The translations under genes and the position numbers were made by a program. A stretch of DNA of 64,000 nt from Methylobacter marinus A45 (GTDB taxonomy: Bacteria; Pseudomonadota; Gammaproteobacteria; Methylococcales; Methylomonadaceae), in the NCBI RefSeq assembly GCF_000383855.1, contig NZ_KB912877.1, positions 750,465-814,464 on the forward strand. Reading direction: 5' to 3'. Below, in pieces: positions 54,376 to 64,000 of this stretch (its first letter is position 1; every line of letters begins with the position of its first letter). The notes beneath the pieces are model-generated. The model did not search any database, had not been told where the DNA came from, and saw nothing but the letters and a program-made list of their open reading frames with translations.

Positions 54376-57078
54376 GTGGACATAAACTTGGCAAAACGCA
54401 AGGCAGCAATGGTTCTTTATAGTATAGAAGAATCGCTTGGGAGGTATATTCTTGAAAACGAAAGTTCAGTAACGTGCCAAGCTTCAGGATTTGAAGATAT
54501 AAAAATACAGGATGTTATAGAAAAAACATATCTCGACGAAATATTTCAGTTAGTAATAAGAGCCACAAAAGATACTACTGAAGAAATAGCAATCAAGCGG
54601 TTATATCAACTGGCACATGATCTGAACTTGTTCGAAATAAGGAATACAATTGCTCATCCTAATAGACCTTTTTTAGATGTTTATTGGTATCGTGTTGCAG
54701 CTATTGCTGCTGATCCTGTTTTTGAAACTTTGGGCATTAGAGAAATCAGGGCTGTTTTATATTCAGCGGAAAAAGGAATTATTGAAGAGCCACCAGAAGG
54801 TTGGGATAAAAAATATAGCTGGGCTATTCCAAACAATCTGCCCGTTAAATTCGAATCCGACATAACAGGACTAATTGGGAGACAGAAAGAACTAACAGAG
54901 TTAAAAGAAAAAATAGCTAGCCCACGGATTAATACTGCAGCAGTTATTGCTCCTGGAGGATATGGAAAAACGGCACTTGTACTTGATTTACTGAAGGAAA
55001 TAGTCTCAACCCCAGATTCTACAAAGTGGGCCGATGCAGTCTGTTACATAACACTTAAAACAGAAACATGGGAAAATGACGGGTTTGTAAAGCTTGATGC
55101 GGCCTCTGAAATAAAAGCCGTAGAACAACTAATCGCAGATCATTTAGGTATTATTTTTGACGAATATATTGATGATATTGATCAGGCAATACAAGAATTC
55201 TCTGATAAAAGAATTGTTCTCTGTATTGACAATTTAGAAACTATTCTTCGAGATAATGACTTATTATTTTACAGTTTTGTTGAAAAGTTACCAAGAGATT
55301 GGAAAGTTATTGTAACAAGTCGAGTTATTATAACTAATGCTTACATATACTCACTATCAGAATTAAAAGAGAAGTCAGCCATCCATTTGGCGCGCTTGTA
55401 TAATCGCAATAAAGGAGGCGATGAGCTTCCACAGGAAAAATACGTCAAAATATCAAAGGACTGTTATTTTAATCCTTTGGCAATCAAGATGACTCTTGAT
55501 ATGTATATTTCCGGAAAAGAGATACCTGATTCAATCACTGCAGCTAAAAGTAACATTGCTTACTTTTCGTTTAGTAATCTCATTGAATCACTTTCTAAAG
55601 AAGCTCTTCAAGTTTTGGAGTTAATATTCATAGAATCGGAAAGCAGCCGTAAACTTATCTGTGAAATTTTAGAGTTAACGGCTGATGAGGCGGCGTCAGC
55701 TATTAATGAATTATCTAGGACTTCTTTAATAAATCGAAGTTCGGAAAATGATAAAGAGTCATATGAGATCAATGGTTCAATTAAGGATCTATTGATTATC
55801 AATCCTAAATGTTTAGAGATCAGGGCTAATATTCAAGGAAAATTAAATAAACAGAAAGCTGTCTCGAAAGAAATTGATATTCAGCAGAAAGCTTACAACA
55901 TACCTGAATGGCATTTTCAATATATACCTGCAGAAGCCGATGATGGATTAAAAATTCTAATGAAGGAGTTTGCAAAACTTCGCTTCTCAAAAAATACGAA
56001 CAAAGAAAAGATATCTTCAGTATATGCAAAATTTAAACAAAGTGAAGAGCATTATAATTCCGATTATTTGTTTGTCAGATCATATGCTAAATTGCTTGAA
56101 TCTATGTTACTGGTTGCGGAAGCTAAAAAATATTATTTAAAAGCGTTAAGTCTCAACAATGACAAGTTTACGAGATATTTTGTTGCTCGTTTCTTATTTG
56201 ATCAGGCCGATTATGATGGCTCATTGGAACAATACTTAAAACTTGTTAGCGAAATAAATTTAACTGAGTACGAACCAAAATATAAACCTTTCTATGATTC
56301 AATATATCAAGGTTATTTTCTAAGTCATCTTTTTAAAGGTGAATATGAACCTGTACTTGAATATACGAAAAAATGGAAAGAAGAAACAGTTTTTAGAAGT
56401 TTATTTGGAACTTTTAGGGCTAGTTCCTATAAAAGAAAGATTGAAACATTTGCACATCATGATGTAGCTTCAATTTTAGATTGTCTGAATAGCGCAACAA
56501 AAATCCTTGATGATGTCTATAGAACAGATGGTTACTCACAAGTTTCATGTACACAGGGAATTAAAATTATTGAAGAAATAGTTTATTTCCTCAATCGCGA
56601 AGTATTTTATCGAAATCGTGAGAGTGAATGTGTAAACCTATTAAATTTTTGTGATAAACATTTGGTTGATATCGTTGATGCCGCAAGAAATAGAAGCTCA
56701 GAAGAGATTAGGCTTATAGCCAACTCACTTGCAGGGATTCCATTGTCTGAAAACCCCTTCTCGAATAAAAGACATTGGCGCTCACTCACTTCATTCTCTT
56801 TTAAAAATGCAATTGAAAAAACAGAAATTCCTAGTCAATATGAACTAGTTGAGGTTGTAAGAATAGCGAATAACCCGAAGGGGGGGAGAACTAACTTTCT
56901 GTTTGCAGAAGATCAAAATGATCAAGAATATTTCGTTCATTTTGACACTACAGAAAATTGTGATTGGAATGATTGGCTACAAATACAGGTTGGTACAAAA
57001 TTGGCGGTCATCGAATCGATTCGTGTTGAAGGTAAATCTGCAAAGACTGTTCGGAAGTGTTATTTAGTGAATTCATGA
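54376..57078 (+). CDS. HEPN-STAND ATPase with helical repeats and C-terminal OB/cold-shock-like domain (defence candidate)
   Basis: 900 residues, starting at GTG 54376 with GAAGGA 8 nt upstream. Residues 1-125 form a Swt1-like HEPN domain with the RNxxxH nuclease motif (Arg89, Asn90, His94). A STAND NTPase follows: GLIGRQKEL at 165-173, Walker A APGGYGKTA (Lys198), Walker B IVLCIDN (Asp285), and VTSR at 313-316. Residues about 520-800 are helical repeats of TPR type. The last 65 residues (FLFAEDQNDQEYFVHF...KLAVIE) resemble an OB/cold-shock fold. The gene is much more AT-rich than its neighbours and is bordered by direct repeats. By analogy with Avs and other STAND defence proteins, the repeats and the OB fold would sense and HEPN would cut RNA; this is inference. 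Confidence 0.85.
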   Translation: MDINLAKRKAAMVLYSIEESLGRYILENESSVTCQASGFEDIKIQDVIEKTYLDEIFQLVIRATKDTTEEIAIKRLYQLAHDLNLFEIRNTIAHPNRPFLDVYWYRVAAIAADPVFETLGIREIRAVLYSAEKGIIEEPPEGWDKKYSWAIPNNLPVKFESDITGLIGRQKELTELKEKIASPRINTAAVIAPGGYGKTALVLDLLKEIVSTPDSTKWADAVCYITLKTETWENDGFVKLDAASEIKAVEQLIADHLGIIFDEYIDDIDQAIQEFSDKRIVLCIDNLETILRDNDLLFYSFVEKLPRDWKVIVTSRVIITNAYIYSLSELKEKSAIHLARLYNRNKGGDELPQEKYVKISKDCYFNPLAIKMTLDMYISGKEIPDSITAAKSNIAYFSFSNLIESLSKEALQVLELIFIESESSRKLICEILELTADEAASAINELSRTSLINRSSENDKESYEINGSIKDLLIINPKCLEIRANIQGKLNKQKAVSKEIDIQQKAYNIPEWHFQYIPAEADDGLKILMKEFAKLRFSKNTNKEKISSVYAKFKQSEEHYNSDYLFVRSYAKLLESMLLVAEAKKYYLKALSLNNDKFTRYFVARFLFDQADYDGSLEQYLKLVSEINLTEYEPKYKPFYDSIYQGYFLSHLFKGEYEPVLEYTKKWKEETVFRSLFGTFRASSYKRKIETFAHHDVASILDCLNSATKILDDVYRTDGYSQVSCTQGIKIIEEIVYFLNREVFYRNRESECVNLLNFCDKHLVDIVDAARNRSSEEIRLIANSLAGIPLSENPFSNKRHWRSLTSFSFKNAIEKTEIPSQYELVEVVRIANNPKGGRTNFLFAEDQNDQEYFVHFDTTENCDWNDWLQIQVGTKLAVIESIRVEGKSAKTVRKCYLVNS

Positions 57079-57137
57079 CATCCACATCTGTACACGAAGA
57101 ATACGGCGATTTGTAAAGAATTCTTATATGAAAAATT

Positions 57138-57603
57138 GTAAGCGCGAATTAAACCCCATCTAAAAAACCAGGCGAGTTACTGTCAAACTATTCCCGATTG
57201 AAATTATCGGGAGTACAAGATGGAAAAAGAACTGCCCCTGTCGGGGTCAACGCCGGAACAGGAACTGACCGAAGCGCAGCGCTTCTGGCTCACGCATTAC
57301 CAGGCCTGCCAAATGGCCAGCCAAAGCCTTGCGGAGTATGCGCGAGAACACGGGCTGGCGGTCAAATCGTTCTACTACTGGAAAAGACGATTGCGGCAGC
57401 TCAAAGCCATTGAGCCCGAATCACAGCGGCAGTCACCTCAGCCCACGTTTCATGCCGTCAGGATCCGGCGGACTCAGGTGGTTGAGGCCGCCTGTCGACT
57501 TCACTTCCCCAATGGCATGACCTGTGAGCTGATGGATATCGATGAGCCCGGACTGGAACGGCTGCTGGTGACGGTTAGCCGGTTACCGCTATGATGCGCC
57601 CCG
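57138..57603 (+). mobile_element. IS66-family insertion sequence, left-end remnant
   Basis: GTAAGCGCG at 57138 matches the usual IS66 inverted-repeat end. It is followed by an intact tnpA and the first codons of tnpB (ATG ATG CGC CCC at 57592-57603), after which the sequence changes abruptly to GGGTCACAGAAGGGG repeats. Most of tnpB, tnpC and the right end are missing. Confidence 0.8.
57220..57594 (+). CDS. tnpA: IS66-family accessory protein TnpA
   Basis: 124 residues. The helix-turn-helix region FWLTHYQACQMASQSLAEYAREHGLAVKSFYYWKRRLRQL is typical of IS66 TnpA (IS3/IS66-type HTH), and the end CRLHFPNGMTCELMDIDEPGLERLL also fits. Alone it cannot drive transposition. ATG at 57220 follows GGGAGTACAAG. 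It lies between the HEPN-STAND gene and the right-hand border repeat. Confidence 0.88.
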   Translation: MEKELPLSGSTPEQELTEAQRFWLTHYQACQMASQSLAEYAREHGLAVKSFYYWKRRLRQLKAIEPESQRQSPQPTFHAVRIRRTQVVEAACRLHFPNGMTCELMDIDEPGLERLLVTVSRLPL

Positions 57604-57607
57604 GGTC

Positions 57608-57857
57608 ACAGAAGGGGTCACACAGAAGGGGTCCACAGAAGGGGTCAGGTCTAGATTCACAGCTTTTTTTGGAAATGAGAAATAAAAGAGCCGGGTTTAT
57701 TTTATAATTCAACCCGCTCCTTTTTTTCAAAGCGAAGAGTTTTGAAACGCCCAGCACGGTAATTCCGCACGCCGGGATTTGTGAGGGGAGGCATCGGGGA
57801 ACTGGCTGTTCAACCTTGATGATTAGCAAACAATACTACTAATCTAGACCTGCCCCC
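57608..57857. repeat. Right copy of the ~210-bp repeat bordering the AT-rich island (family E)
   Basis: 57641-57857, GGGGTCAGGTCTAGATT to AATCTAGACCTGCCCCC, matching 53867-54073 at most positions, with about ten extra bases near GAGGCATCGGGG. Just before it, ACAGAAGGGGTC occurs three times in tandem (57608-57647). The rest of 57858-58095 is AT-rich with no gene I can support. Confidence 0.85.
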
Positions 57858-58095
57858 GCCGCTGGTGTTCGCCTTTATGTTTTTTTCCTCGATTTATCAT
57901 CATGTAGTACACAACACTGGCAGCCTAAGATGATCATTGCCCCACTTTATTAAGCCAAATCAAATAATACCGGTTTTTTTGTATCAGGTGATCGGCAAGT
58001 GTTACTGAGGAAAAAATTGTTAGCCCGAGTGTTATCCCGAAAGCGGTTTTTTGAATTTTTTGATTTTATCGACTTTCGTAAGTCTTTGATTCAAT

Positions 58096-58172
<77 letters not shown>

Positions 58173-58278
58173 ACGTATTGAAATTTTGAGAGTATCTGAG
58201 AAAGGCTTGCGAACGCAGGCCCTATCGATGCGGCAGATTATACTCCATCCGTCGCATTAAATCTATGTTGGTAATAAT

Positions 58279-58632
58279 CTATTTTAGTAATTCTAAAATA
58301 TCTTCGAGTTCGCCAATCAACTGGTGAATCAACTGCTTGGTGCGGGTTGAGTCTTCCTTGGCGTCATCGCTGGACAGGTGAGCCCTGGCTCCACCGATGG
58401 TATAGCCTTGTTCATACAAGAGAGAGCGGATCTGACGTATCATTAGCACGTCATGGCGCTGATAATAGCGGCGGTTGCCGCGCCTCTTGACAGGGCTCAG
58501 TTCAGCAAACTCTTGTTCCCAATACCGGAGCACATGGGGTTTCACCCCACATAGCTCACTGACTTCACCTATAGTGAAATACCGTTTGGCCGGTATTGGC
58601 GGCAGTTCGTTGTTATTACTCGGCTCCAGCAT
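58279..58632 (-). CDS. MerR-family transcriptional regulator
   Basis: 117 residues. The MerR helix-turn-helix and wing are clear: [26 protein letters not shown] and [35 protein letters not shown] short coiled-coil dimerisation tail follows, without a metal-binding Cys loop. It overlaps ihfA by 17 bp, a conserved arrangement in gammaproteobacteria. Its target genes are unknown. Confidence 0.9.
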   Translation of the reverse strand: MLEPSNNNELPPIPAKRYFTIGEVSELCGVKPHVLRYWEQEFAELSPVKRRGNRRYYQRHDVLMIRQIRSLLYEQGYTIGGARAHLSSDDAKEDSTRTKQLIHQLIGELEDILELLK

Positions 58633-58912
58633 ATGCTTCCACTCGGGCTTTAAGTTTTTGACCTGACCTGAATGTTACCACACGCCGAGCGGTTATGGGA
58701 ATCTCTTCACCGGTTTTCGGGTTTCTGCCAGGACGGCTATTTTTATCGCGGAGTTCGAATTTCCCAAAACCGGAAATTTTTACCTGCTCACCGTTTTCCA
58801 AAGAACCTTTAATTTCTTCAAAAAACAATTCGACCATCTCCTTTGCTTCACGCTTGTTTAAGCCAAGCTCATCAAACAGCCTTTCGGCAAAATCTGCTTT
58901 GGTTAATGCCAT
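58616..58912 (-). CDS. ihfA: Integration host factor alpha subunit
   Basis: 98 residues, normal length. [34 protein letters not shown] and [36 protein letters not shown] features of the DNA-bending HU/IHF fold are visible, including the RPGRNPKTG arm with the intercalating proline. With IhfB it bends DNA at specific sites. It follows pheT by 4 bp. Confidence 0.96.
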   Translation of the reverse strand: MALTKADFAERLFDELGLNKREAKEMVELFFEEIKGSLENGEQVKISGFGKFELRDKNSRPGRNPKTGEEIPITARRVVTFRSGQKLKARVEAYAGAE

Positions 58913-58916
58913 TAAA

Positions 58917-61292
58917 TCAATCTCTCAGCTTTGCACTAATTTTCTTCGTTACTGTATCTAACACCCTGTTAAATATAGCATCTATTTCAGAATCTGTTAG
59001 CGTTTGTGAATAATCCTGTATGGTTAAACTTAAAGCCATACTTTTATGGCCTTCTTCCACGCCCTTGCCACGGTACACGTCAAAAATCACGATGTCCTGC
59101 AGGGTCTGTTCAGCACATCCTTGAATAGCACGGAGGATGTCATCCGCCGAGATCTCTTCCTTGACGATCAAGGCTAAATCGCGACGCACCGACGGGTACT
59201 TTGACAGCGATTTGAACACAGGAATACGCTTATTTAACAATAAGTTCTGGTCGAATTCAAATAAAAAAACCTGAGTATCGAAACCCAGCTGTTTTTCCAG
59301 CGTGGGGTGGAGCATGCCAAGCCAGCCAATTGTTTCACCTGCCGGCGTCAGGATTTCAGCCGACTGCCCCGGATGCAACGCCGCTTGCTTTCCCGATGCA
59401 AAGCGCACATCGCAGCTCGTTAACGCAAACATGGCTTGTACGTCGCCTTTCACATCGAAAAAATCGACTTTGCGGGTCTTCTCGCCCCATTGCTCGGCAT
59501 AGGCGCTTCCCAATGCCAGCCCTGCCAGCATTTTCTGCTGACGAACTTCTCCGCCCTGATTAATAAAGCGCAGACCGGTTTCAAACAACCGCACCCGGTT
59601 CTGCTGGCGATTGGTGTTGTGCAATGCCGCATTCAATAAACCGCACCATAACGTGGTGCGCATGACCGACAATTCCGAGGAAATGGGGTTTTTTAAAGGG
59701 ATAAACACATCGTCGGGCGCTACTGCCTTCTGGATGTCTTCATCGACAAAACTATAGGTGATCGCTTCCTGATAGCCTCTGTCGACCAGCAGATCCTTAA
59801 CCCGGTCTATGTCCAGCACGGCCTCTGCCGCTTTGCCTAATTCGGAGCGCATCAACAAACTGCTGCTCGGCAGGTTGTTATAGCCATAGATACGCGCCAG
59901 TTCTTCGATCAGGTCCGCTTCGATGGCGATATCAAACCGGAAGCCCGGCGGCGTGATTTGCCAGCCATCGGCCTGAGTTTCCACTGACATGCCCAGGCGC
60001 TGGAAAATCGCCACGATTTCTTCATCCGCCAGCGCGATGCCCAGTATTTTCTCGATGCGCTGCCGTCTGAGCAGAACCGCCGGACGTGTAAGTAACGCCG
60101 ATTCGGCTTTCGCTTCGGTAACTGGACCGACGCTGCCGCCTGCGATTTCAATAATCAGTTGCGTGGCGCGTTCGATGGCTCTTTCCTGCAGCATGGGATC
60201 GACGCCGCGCTCGAAGCGGTGCGATGAATCGGTATGCAGCCCGAATCGGCGCGCCTTACCGGCAATGCTTTGCGGGGCAAAAAACGCGCACTCCAGGAAT
60301 ACGTTTTGTGTGTCATCGCCGACGGCCGACTCGCTGCCGCCCATGACGCCGGCAAGTGCCAGGGCCTGTTGATCATCGGCGATCACTAACGCTTCGGAAT
60401 CAAGCGTGATCAGCTGCCCGTTCAATAAAGAAAGTTGTTCGCCGGTCTTGCCCCAGCGTACGTTGATGGCGCCGGTTAGTTTGGCGACATCGAAAGCATG
60501 CAATGGCTGACCCAGCTCGATCAGTACATAATTGGTGACGTCAACCAGAGGCCCCAGGCTCCTCAGGCCGGAACGGCGCAGGCGTTCCTGCATCCACAAC
60601 GGAGTCTCGGCCTTGGCGTTTACGCCTTTGATCAGGCGCCCCAGATAACGGGGACAGGCGTCTGCCGCTTCGACGTTGACCGCCAGAACATCCTGATGAC
60701 TGACCGCCACCGTCTCGATTTGGGTCGGCGACCAGTTCATGCGATTTAACACCGCCACTTCCCGGGCAATGCCTTCCACGCTCAGGCAGTCCGCCCTGTT
60801 AGGCGTCAGGTCGACTTCGATAATGGAGTCGTTGAGAGACAGGTAGTCGCGGATATTGGTGCCTACCGGCGCATCGGAGGCCAGTTCCATCAGGCCGCTG
60901 GCGTCGGCTGCCAGGCCCAGTTCCTTTTCCGAGCACAGCATGCCGAACGATTCCACGCCGCGCAGCTTGGATTTTTTGATTTTAAAATCGCCCGGCAATA
61001 CGGCGCCGATTAAAGCCGCCGGTATTTTGAGCCCGACGCGCACGTTACTGGCGCCGCAAACGATTTGCAATGGTTCGGCTTCGCCGACAGCGACTGTACA
61101 GACTCTGAGCCGGTCGGCATCCGGATGTTGCTGCATGTCCAGCACTTCACCGACGACGACGCCGCTGAATACTGCAGCCGCGGGCGTTACGGAATCAACT
61201 TCAAGGCCTGCCATAGTCAATTGCTCGACCAGTTCTTCTGTGGTTATGGCCGGATTGACGTAATCTCTTAACCAGGCTTCACTAATTTGCAT
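58917..61292 (-). CDS. pheT: Phenylalanyl-tRNA synthetase beta subunit
   Basis: 791 residues. Domains in order: N-terminal OB-fold tRNA-binding module ([21 protein letters not shown]), B3/B4 editing domain, B5, the catalytic-like core, and the C-terminal anticodon-binding FDX domain ([21 protein letters not shown]). It forms the alpha2-beta2 enzyme with PheS that charges tRNA-Phe. It starts 26 bp after the pheS stop. Confidence 0.97.
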   Translation of the reverse strand: MQISEAWLRDYVNPAITTEELVEQLTMAGLEVDSVTPAAAVFSGVVVGEVLDMQQHPDADRLRVCTVAVGEAEPLQIVCGASNVRVGLKIPAALIGAVLPGDFKIKKSKLRGVESFGMLCSEKELGLAADASGLMELASDAPVGTNIRDYLSLNDSIIEVDLTPNRADCLSVEGIAREVAVLNRMNWSPTQIETVAVSHQDVLAVNVEAADACPRYLGRLIKGVNAKAETPLWMQERLRRSGLRSLGPLVDVTNYVLIELGQPLHAFDVAKLTGAINVRWGKTGEQLSLLNGQLITLDSEALVIADDQQALALAGVMGGSESAVGDDTQNVFLECAFFAPQSIAGKARRFGLHTDSSHRFERGVDPMLQERAIERATQLIIEIAGGSVGPVTEAKAESALLTRPAVLLRRQRIEKILGIALADEEIVAIFQRLGMSVETQADGWQITPPGFRFDIAIEADLIEELARIYGYNNLPSSSLLMRSELGKAAEAVLDIDRVKDLLVDRGYQEAITYSFVDEDIQKAVAPDDVFIPLKNPISSELSVMRTTLWCGLLNAALHNTNRQQNRVRLFETGLRFINQGGEVRQQKMLAGLALGSAYAEQWGEKTRKVDFFDVKGDVQAMFALTSCDVRFASGKQAALHPGQSAEILTPAGETIGWLGMLHPTLEKQLGFDTQVFLFEFDQNLLLNKRIPVFKSLSKYPSVRRDLALIVKEEISADDILRAIQGCAEQTLQDIVIFDVYRGKGVEEGHKSMALSLTIQDYSQTLTDSEIDAIFNRVLDTVTKKISAKLRD

Positions 61293-61318
61293 GATTCAAG
61301 CTTTCCTGTAACTGCAAC

Positions 61319-62341
<1,023 letters not shown>

Positions 62342-62422
62342 TCAGCTCGCTTATATTAAGTAGATGGGGAGGAGATCCAAAAAGGATTTTTAACCGGGCA
62401 AGGATTTAACCCCTCACCCCGC

Positions 62423-62475
62423 CCCTCCCCGATCGGAGAGGGGGGGAATAACCTGACTACTCAGCCGGAGTAGTC
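62423..62475 (-). promoter_or_regulatory. Two hairpins in the rplT-pheS spacer
   Basis: GACTACT-CAGCCGG-AGTAGTC (62455-62475) is a perfect 7-bp stem 12 bp after rplT, and CCCCTCCCCGATCGGAGAGGGG (62423-62444) is another inverted repeat. No T run follows either. They could control readthrough from the ribosomal genes into pheST; this is inference. Confidence 0.45.
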
Positions 62476-62486
62476 ATTTCCTTATC

Positions 62487-62849
62487 TCAAAGTGGACTTT
62501 GATTCGCCTTGGCGATTTTCGCTATTTCAGCAAAAGCGTCCATATCGCGTACCGCGATATCCGCCAAAACCTTACGGTCTATCGCCACATTCGCTTTGTT
62601 CAAGCCATTGATCAGGCGGCTGTAAGATGTGCCGCACATTCTGGCTGCCGCATTGATACGGACAATCCACAACGCCCGGAACTGACGTTTTTTCTGTTTA
62701 CGGTCGCGGTAAGCATATTGACCTGCTTTGATGACCGCTTGCTTGGCAACGCGATAAACGCGACTACGTGCACCGTAGTAACCTTTCGCTTGCTTTAAAA
62801 TCTTTTTGTGTCTTGCTCTGGCTGTTACGCCGCGTTTTACTCTAGGCAT
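62487..62849 (-). CDS. rplT: 50S ribosomal protein L20
   Basis: 120 residues, very basic. [29 protein letters not shown] at the N-terminus is the L20 signature, and [23 protein letters not shown] follows. It binds 23S rRNA and starts large-subunit assembly. In many bacteria it represses its own operon at the mRNA. Confidence 0.98.
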   Translation of the reverse strand: MPRVKRGVTARARHKKILKQAKGYYGARSRVYRVAKQAVIKAGQYAYRDRKQKKRQFRALWIVRINAAARMCGTSYSRLINGLNKANVAIDRKVLADIAVRDMDAFAEIAKIAKANQSPL

Positions 62850-62864
62850 TATTCCGCTCCTTGA

Positions 62865-63062
62865 TTAACTGTAGGGCATCATGCGTGCGGCCATGCGCAC
62901 ATCTGATGGATGAATAGTTGCCGGCTTGCGTAACTGTCTTTTTCTTTTAGTGGACTTTTTAGTCAGAATATGACGTTTATGTGACTGGCCACATTTGAAA
63001 CCGCCGTTGCCTGTGCGTCTGAAACGCTTGGCCGCGCCACGGTTGGTTTTTATTTTTGGCAT
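62865..63062 (-). CDS. rpmI: 50S ribosomal protein L35
   Basis: 65 residues, [23 protein letters not shown] to the C-terminus, a typical L35. ATG at 63062 has GGAG about 8 nt upstream. The longer frame to 63173 has no homologous extension and is rejected. Confidence 0.97.
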   Translation of the reverse strand: MPKIKTNRGAAKRFRRTGNGGFKCGQSHKRHILTKKSTKRKRQLRKPATIHPSDVRMAARMMPYS

Positions 63063-63225
63063 TTGTTTGCTCCAATAAATATAAATACAAAATCCCTGAG
63101 AAAATAACCCAGCAAGGCAAAATGCATGGCCCTGAAGAATTATGCGCATCAAAAACGATGCCTTCAGCAACACATCCCGTGCTGCCTGATAGCTTTTGAA
63201 AGTCTAATGAGAAAAGGCGGCCTTA

Positions 63226-63750
63226 TTACTTCTTTTTCTTCGGCGCCATGACCATGACCATCTGACGGCCTTCCATTTTAGGAAATTGCTCAACAGTGGC
63301 CAACTCTTCCAAATCTTTCTCTATACGCTTCAGCAAATCCATGCCGATTTCCCTATGGGCCATTTCGCGCCCGCGGTAACGTACAGTAATTTTTGTCTTA
63401 TCCCCATCATTCAGGAATTTAGTTAAACTTCTTAACTTAACCTGATAATCCCCCTCGTCAGTTCCGGGTCTGAATTTGATTTCCTTAACCTGGATCTGTT
63501 TTTGTTTTTTCTTGGCAAGCGCCAGTTTTTTATTTTGCTCAAACTGGTATTTGCCGTAGTTCATTATCTTGCAAACCGGAGGATCCGCGTTTGGCGATAT
63601 TTCCACTAAATCCAAGTCCGCAGCATAAGCAATCTGTTTAGCCTCGTCCAGCGAGATGATGCCCAATGCCTCACCATCGGCACCTGTTACCCTCACTCGC
63701 CTAGCAGTGATGGCATCGTTCAGGCGCGTTTCATCTTTTTTAGCAGCGAT
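63226..63750 (-). CDS. infC: Translation initiation factor IF-3, with an AUC start codon
   Basis: 174 residues if started at ATC 63750. The protein before the first GTG/ATG-type start ([21 protein letters not shown]) is the conserved IF-3 N-terminus, and an in-frame TAA stands two codons before the ATC. GGAGGG lies 7 nt upstream of it. IF-3 genes are known to start with rare AUU, AUC or AUA codons, which allow IF-3 to repress itself. The shorter frame from 63696 would lack this N-terminal region. The C-terminal domain is complete ([10 protein letters not shown]). Confidence 0.95.
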   Translation of the reverse strand: MAAKKDETRLNDAITARRVRVTGADGEALGIISLDEAKQIAYAADLDLVEISPNADPPVCKIMNYGKYQFEQNKKLALAKKKQKQIQVKEIKFRPGTDEGDYQVKLRSLTKFLNDGDKTKITVRYRGREMAHREIGMDLLKRIEKDLEELATVEQFPKMEGRQMVMVMAPKKKK

Positions 63751-63772
63751 ATCTTAACCCTCCAAAGTATTG

Positions 63773-64000
63773 TTACTTTTTGTCTTCAATCTCTTTCGTT
63801 AACCGTTCGGCAAATGCACTGATTGACAGACTACCTAAATCCTCACCCTTTTGCGTACGCACCGAGATCGTTTGATCATCCAATTCCTTATCTCCAATGA
63901 TCAAAAGATAGGGCACGCGCTGCATGGAATGCTCGCGAATTTTAAACCCGATCTTTTCATTTCTCAAGTCTATTTTCACCCTGAAACCTTGCTTCTCGAG
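63773..64000 (-). CDS. thrS: Threonyl-tRNA synthetase, C-terminal part (5' end beyond the window)
   Basis: The frame enters from the right edge and stops at 63773. It contains the end of the anticodon-binding domain: [51 protein letters not shown], the conserved ThrRS C-terminus. It stops 22 bp before the infC start codon, the standard thrS-infC arrangement. Confidence 0.95.
   Translation of the reverse strand, partial: LEKQGFRVKIDLRNEKIGFKIREHSMQRVPYLLIIGDKELDDQTISVRTQKGEDLGSLSISAFAERLTKEIEDKK

Noticed and set aside
57575-57829. An 84-codon minus-strand frame within the right border repeat
   Set aside because: It is composed of repeat sequence and the tnpB stub read backwards; the corresponding frame is not kept in the left copy.

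Overview
The window looks like a chromosomal segment of a gammaproteobacterium. The strongest evidence is the right end, which carries the translation cluster thrS-infC-rpmI-rplT-pheS-pheT-ihfA-merR followed by tRNA-Pro, all on the minus strand and in the usual gammaproteobacterial order. Most genes are GC-rich (roughly 55-60% by eye). The mix of genes and the many short palindromic repeats would suit a Methylococcales-type methanotroph, but no methane-oxidation gene is present, so that part is only a guess.

Layout. 0-8 kb: cbpA (cut by the window edge), a Lon-family protease, an alpha-glucan phosphorylase, a lipase-like hydrolase and a small helical protein. 8-13 kb: nifJ (pyruvate:ferredoxin/flavodoxin oxidoreductase) overlapping a dihydroorotate-dehydrogenase-like gene. 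13-19.4 kb, mostly minus: a membrane spermidine-synthase-like protein joined to an exported isoaspartyl methyltransferase, an FkbM-like methyltransferase, a complete 147-bp MITE with target duplication, and a RES/Xre toxin-antitoxin pair. 19.6-28.3 kb: SulP transporter, a secreted protein with cadherin-like repeats, an unrecognised membrane/coiled-coil gene pair, and an ABC exporter. 28.7-39.7 kb: one long minus-strand cobalamin operon (cbtB, cbtA, cobM, cbiX, cobH, cbiD, cobL, cobI, cbiG, cobE, cobJ, ferredoxin, cbiA) headed by a cobalamin riboswitch. 40-44.4 kb: mocA, xdhC and a two-subunit isoquinoline-oxidoreductase-type molybdoenzyme. 44.6-53.8 kb: small and unknown genes, rtcB with an RbfA-like partner, a TacA/TacT pair with its palindromic operator, a broken DUF1016 nuclease gene, gdhA and a cyclic-nucleotide-binding protein. 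53.8-57.9 kb: an AT-rich island carrying one 900-residue protein with a HEPN-STAND-helical repeat-OB/cold-shock-like layout, followed by an IS66 remnant and bracketed by direct copies of a ~210-bp repeat. 58-64 kb: tRNA-Pro and the translation cluster.

The best candidate for an undescribed system is the HEPN-STAND gene at 54.4-57.1 kb, which has the layout of a nucleic-acid-sensing abortive-infection protein. Other points of interest are a cobJ gene fused to a ChuX/HutX-like haem-carrier domain, the membrane/coiled-coil pair at 23.1-25.7 kb, a 158-bp MITE present three times and each time sitting inside an older palindrome, and a possible structured RNA upstream of the rbfA-like/rtcB operon.
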